Source of the DNA: CAUUFM01 sp041844335
GTDB lineage: Bacteria > Bacillota > Clostridia > Lachnospirales > Lachnospiraceae
NCBI GenBank assembly: GCA_041844335.1
Contig: JBGZAX010000038.1
Span: 1-24,206 of the forward strand
Direction of reading: 5' to 3'
DNA length: 24,206 nt
Position numbers and translations under genes: made by a program. A model generated the notes under the pieces. The model was not told the DNA's origin, did no database searches, and saw only the letters and a program-made list of their open reading frames with translations. Positions 22,487 to 24,206 of the stretch are shown piece after piece (position 1 is the stretch's first letter; the number at the start of each line of letters is the position of its first letter).

Positions 22487-23944
22487 TTATTTTTCTTTCC
22501 TTGACAGCAAACAGACTGTTTCCACATGTTGAGTTCTTGGAAACATATCGACAAGCTCTATTTTTTTGATCTCATAGCCCGCATTAAAAAAGTGTATGAT
22601 ATCTTTTGCAAGTGATGTCGGTTTACAGGATACATATACTATATCCTTCGGATTAAAGGCAAGAATTTCGCATACGGCATTAAACCTTAGACCTTCTCTT
22701 GGAGGATCTACAATTATTGTATTTACATCATTTAATAGGCTTATAGTATCATCATTTATATTAAATGGCGTATTTAAGCCTTTTTTCTCTCCTTTTCTTA
22801 AACCGTTCAGCATTTTTGTAATTTCGCCCACATCACCTGATATAAATTCGCAGTTGTTGAGACCGTTAAGTCTTGCATTTTCTGCAGCTGCTTTGACAGC
22901 TTCTTCTATAAGCTCTATTCCTATCACATATCTGCTGTCTTTAGCCAATATTTGTGCAATAGAACCGGTTCCGCAGTATAGATCAAGTACGACTTTATTT
23001 TTCAGATCACCTGCTAATTTTTTAACACAGGAATAGAGCATTTCAGCCATTCTTGAGTTGGTTTGAAAAAAGGAAAAAACGCTTACCTTAAAATCCAAGC
23101 CTAACAGTTTTTCATAAATATAATCATTCCCGTAAAGGATTTTTATCTCATCTGCCTTAATTGCATCTGATAGAGAGTCGTTTACTATATGTAAGACAGA
23201 TACGATTTTTCCGTCCAAATTAAGACTTAACAGTTCTTTAGAAAATTTATTCATGTCAGCCTTACAGCTTGATGTTGTGACCAAACCGACTAAGATTTGT
23301 TCAGTAAAGCAGGAACGTCTGACAAGCAAATGTCTGAGTTCTCCTGTATGATTCATTCGATGATATCTGGAAAGATTATTTGCTTTTGCAAAGTCCAGAG
23401 AAAAGCTCATTATTTTCAAGAAATCATTATGTACTATGCTGCAGTCGTCCACAGTAATAATATCGTGACTGCTGTATCTTTTATGAAGTCCCAATTCAAG
23501 AGGTCCGTCTTTTATTAAGTCTCCGAAAGTGTATTCCATTTTATTTCTATAAGAAATTGAGCTTATTGCTTTATTCGTGCCGTTGAATGTATTTTTTATT
23601 ATATCATTTTTTCCGTAAAAATCAAAAAAAGACTTAGCAAGAAGCTCTTTTACATAGGTTTCTTTTAAGTTTATTTCCATATCATATGGAATGTTTGCAA
23701 AGGAGCAGCCACCGCAAAAATTGAAATGAGAACATAAAGGTTCTATTTCATAGTCGGCTTTTTTATCCACAGATATAAGTTTTCCCTCTATTTTCTTGGA
23801 TTTTTTTTTGATAATTCTAAAGCTGATGCTTTGACCTTTATTAGAACCCTCTACAAAAACTGCGGTATCGTCTATTTTTACCTTACCTTTTCTCGGAAAG
23901 ATCGTATCATAGACTATACCACAGTATATTTCACCTTTTTTCAT
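22487..23944 (-). CDS. rlmD: 23S rRNA (uracil-5-)-methyltransferase, RlmD/RumA type
   Basis: This 485-residue SAM-dependent enzyme makes 5-methyluridine in RNA, by family in 23S rRNA. An N-terminal TRAM-like region (1-60) leads to the [4Fe-4S] cysteines C71, C77 and C80, with C168 (in DDCSIVH) as the fourth. The methyltransferase domain shows FFQTNS (292-297, with Q294), the SAM loop DLYCGTG (321-327), VDPPREGL (412-419), the catalytic nucleophile C440 in YVSCKP and the general base E475 in QHVETV. A Lys- and Asn-rich insertion at about 383-405 lengthens it beyond the usual 450 or so. The start ATG has only a weak AAGAT upstream, and the previous minus-strand gene ends 15 bases away, suggesting translational coupling. 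The exact rRNA position is not determined; Gram-positive paralogues differ (RlmCD). Confidence 0.93.
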   Translation of the reverse strand: MKKGEIYCGIVYDTIFPRKGKVKIDDTAVFVEGSNKGQSISFRIIKKKSKKIEGKLISVDKKADYEIEPLCSHFNFCGGCSFANIPYDMEINLKETYVKELLAKSFFDFYGKNDIIKNTFNGTNKAISSISYRNKMEYTFGDLIKDGPLELGLHKRYSSHDIITVDDCSIVHNDFLKIMSFSLDFAKANNLSRYHRMNHTGELRHLLVRRSCFTEQILVGLVTTSSCKADMNKFSKELLSLNLDGKIVSVLHIVNDSLSDAIKADEIKILYGNDYIYEKLLGLDFKVSVFSFFQTNSRMAEMLYSCVKKLAGDLKNKVVLDLYCGTGSIAQILAKDSRYVIGIELIEEAVKAAAENARLNGLNNCEFISGDVGEITKMLNGLRKGEKKGLNTPFNINDDTISLLNDVNTIIVDPPREGLRFNAVCEILAFNPKDIVYVSCKPTSLAKDIIHFFNAGYEIKKIELVDMFPRTQHVETVCLLSRKEK

Positions 23945-23959
23945 TATCTTGTAATAAAT

Positions 23960-24206
23960 TTAATCCAATTCTGATGATGCAGTTTCTACAGTTTCCGACG
24001 CTTCTTCAGACTCTTCTTTATCTATAAAAAAGTCATCGGAAAAATCGTCATCATAATCATCATCGAAATCATCGTCAAAATCGTCTATATATTCCTGTTT
24101 GCTAAAGTAACGATATACTGCAAAAGCCACGGTAAATATGATAGCTAAACCGCCAACTACAGCCAAAATTTTAACCAGCTTTCTTTTTGAGCTGCTTTCT
24201 AATATT
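23960..24206 (-). CDS. Small single-pass membrane protein with Asp-rich tail (5' end outside window)
   Basis: The minus-strand frame is open from the window edge (24206) to the TAA at 23962-23960, about 81 codons. A basic stretch (SSSKRKLVK) precedes one hydrophobic helix (about LAVVGGLAIIFTVAFAVY), followed by RYFSK and a tail of repeated DDDF/DDDY units, then Glu/Ser/Thr. A TTG at 24166 lies inside the hydrophobic helix and is not a likely start; the true start is probably beyond the window. No known domain. The orientation is probably with the basic side in the cytoplasm and the tail outside, but this is uncertain. It lies 15 bases upstream of rlmD and probably shares its transcript. Confidence 0.65.
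   Translation of the reverse strand, partial: ILESSSKRKLVKILAVVGGLAIIFTVAFAVYRYFSKQEYIDDFDDDFDDDYDDDFSDDFFIDKEESEEASETVETASSELD

Noticed and set aside
1..24206. CRISPR arrays, tRNA or rRNA genes, transposases, phage genes
   Set aside because: I found no regularly spaced repeats, no cloverleaf with CCA-type acceptor stem, no rRNA-like stretch, and no transposase, integrase or phage structural protein among the readings.

Overview
The window is about 24.2 kb of low-G+C DNA from an anaerobic Firmicute, most likely class Clostridia. The case rests on AT-rich intergenic DNA with Gram-positive AAGGAGG ribosome binding sites, heavy use of AGA for arginine, a 1212-residue RpoC without the proteobacterial insertions, a Stickland-type amino-acid fermentation cluster, BspA-like leucine-rich repeats and a CsoR-controlled copper ATPase. 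I cannot name the genus from sequence alone.

Layout, plus strand: the 3' end of rpoB and all of rpoC (1-3779) end at a strong terminator. Then comes a probable fermentation cluster (4117-9093): a family III CoA-transferase of the HadA/FldA type, a D-2-hydroxyacid dehydrogenase, a BrnQ branched-chain amino-acid carrier and a class I aminotransferase. Together these would import an amino acid, transaminate it, reduce the 2-oxoacid to a 2-hydroxyacid and activate that as a CoA thioester. The dehydratase and its activator are not in the window. Next are an envelope pair (CapA-like metallophosphatase and LRR lipoprotein), an EF-G-like GTPase with a nitroreductase, an exported transglutaminase-like protein, an RNHCP zinc protein and an XRE regulator. 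A copper operon follows (16679-19524): copA with an N-terminal and a C-terminal metal-binding domain, then csoR, preceded by a promoter whose spacer holds a CsoR-like dyad.

Minus strand, 19701-22486: a block of four genes that looks acquired and partly decayed. It holds an S66 (LD-carboxypeptidase/MccF-like) peptidase, a DJ-1/PfpI protein, a truncated DUF5680-like fragment, and an alpha/beta hydrolase whose natural start codon is followed at once by an in-frame TAG. Beyond it on the minus strand are rlmD (23S rRNA m5U methyltransferase) and the 3' part of a small membrane protein with an Asp-rich tail.

The most interesting points are: a well-placed Shine-Dalgarno and ATG inside copA that could release a free 77-residue CopZ-like chaperone from the same frame; a natural His-to-Gln change in the ATPase nucleotide-binding HP motif; a fermentation cluster whose dehydrogenase does not look orthologous to LdhA/FldH and which has a CodY-like site at its promoter; and the two broken genes in the minus-strand block.
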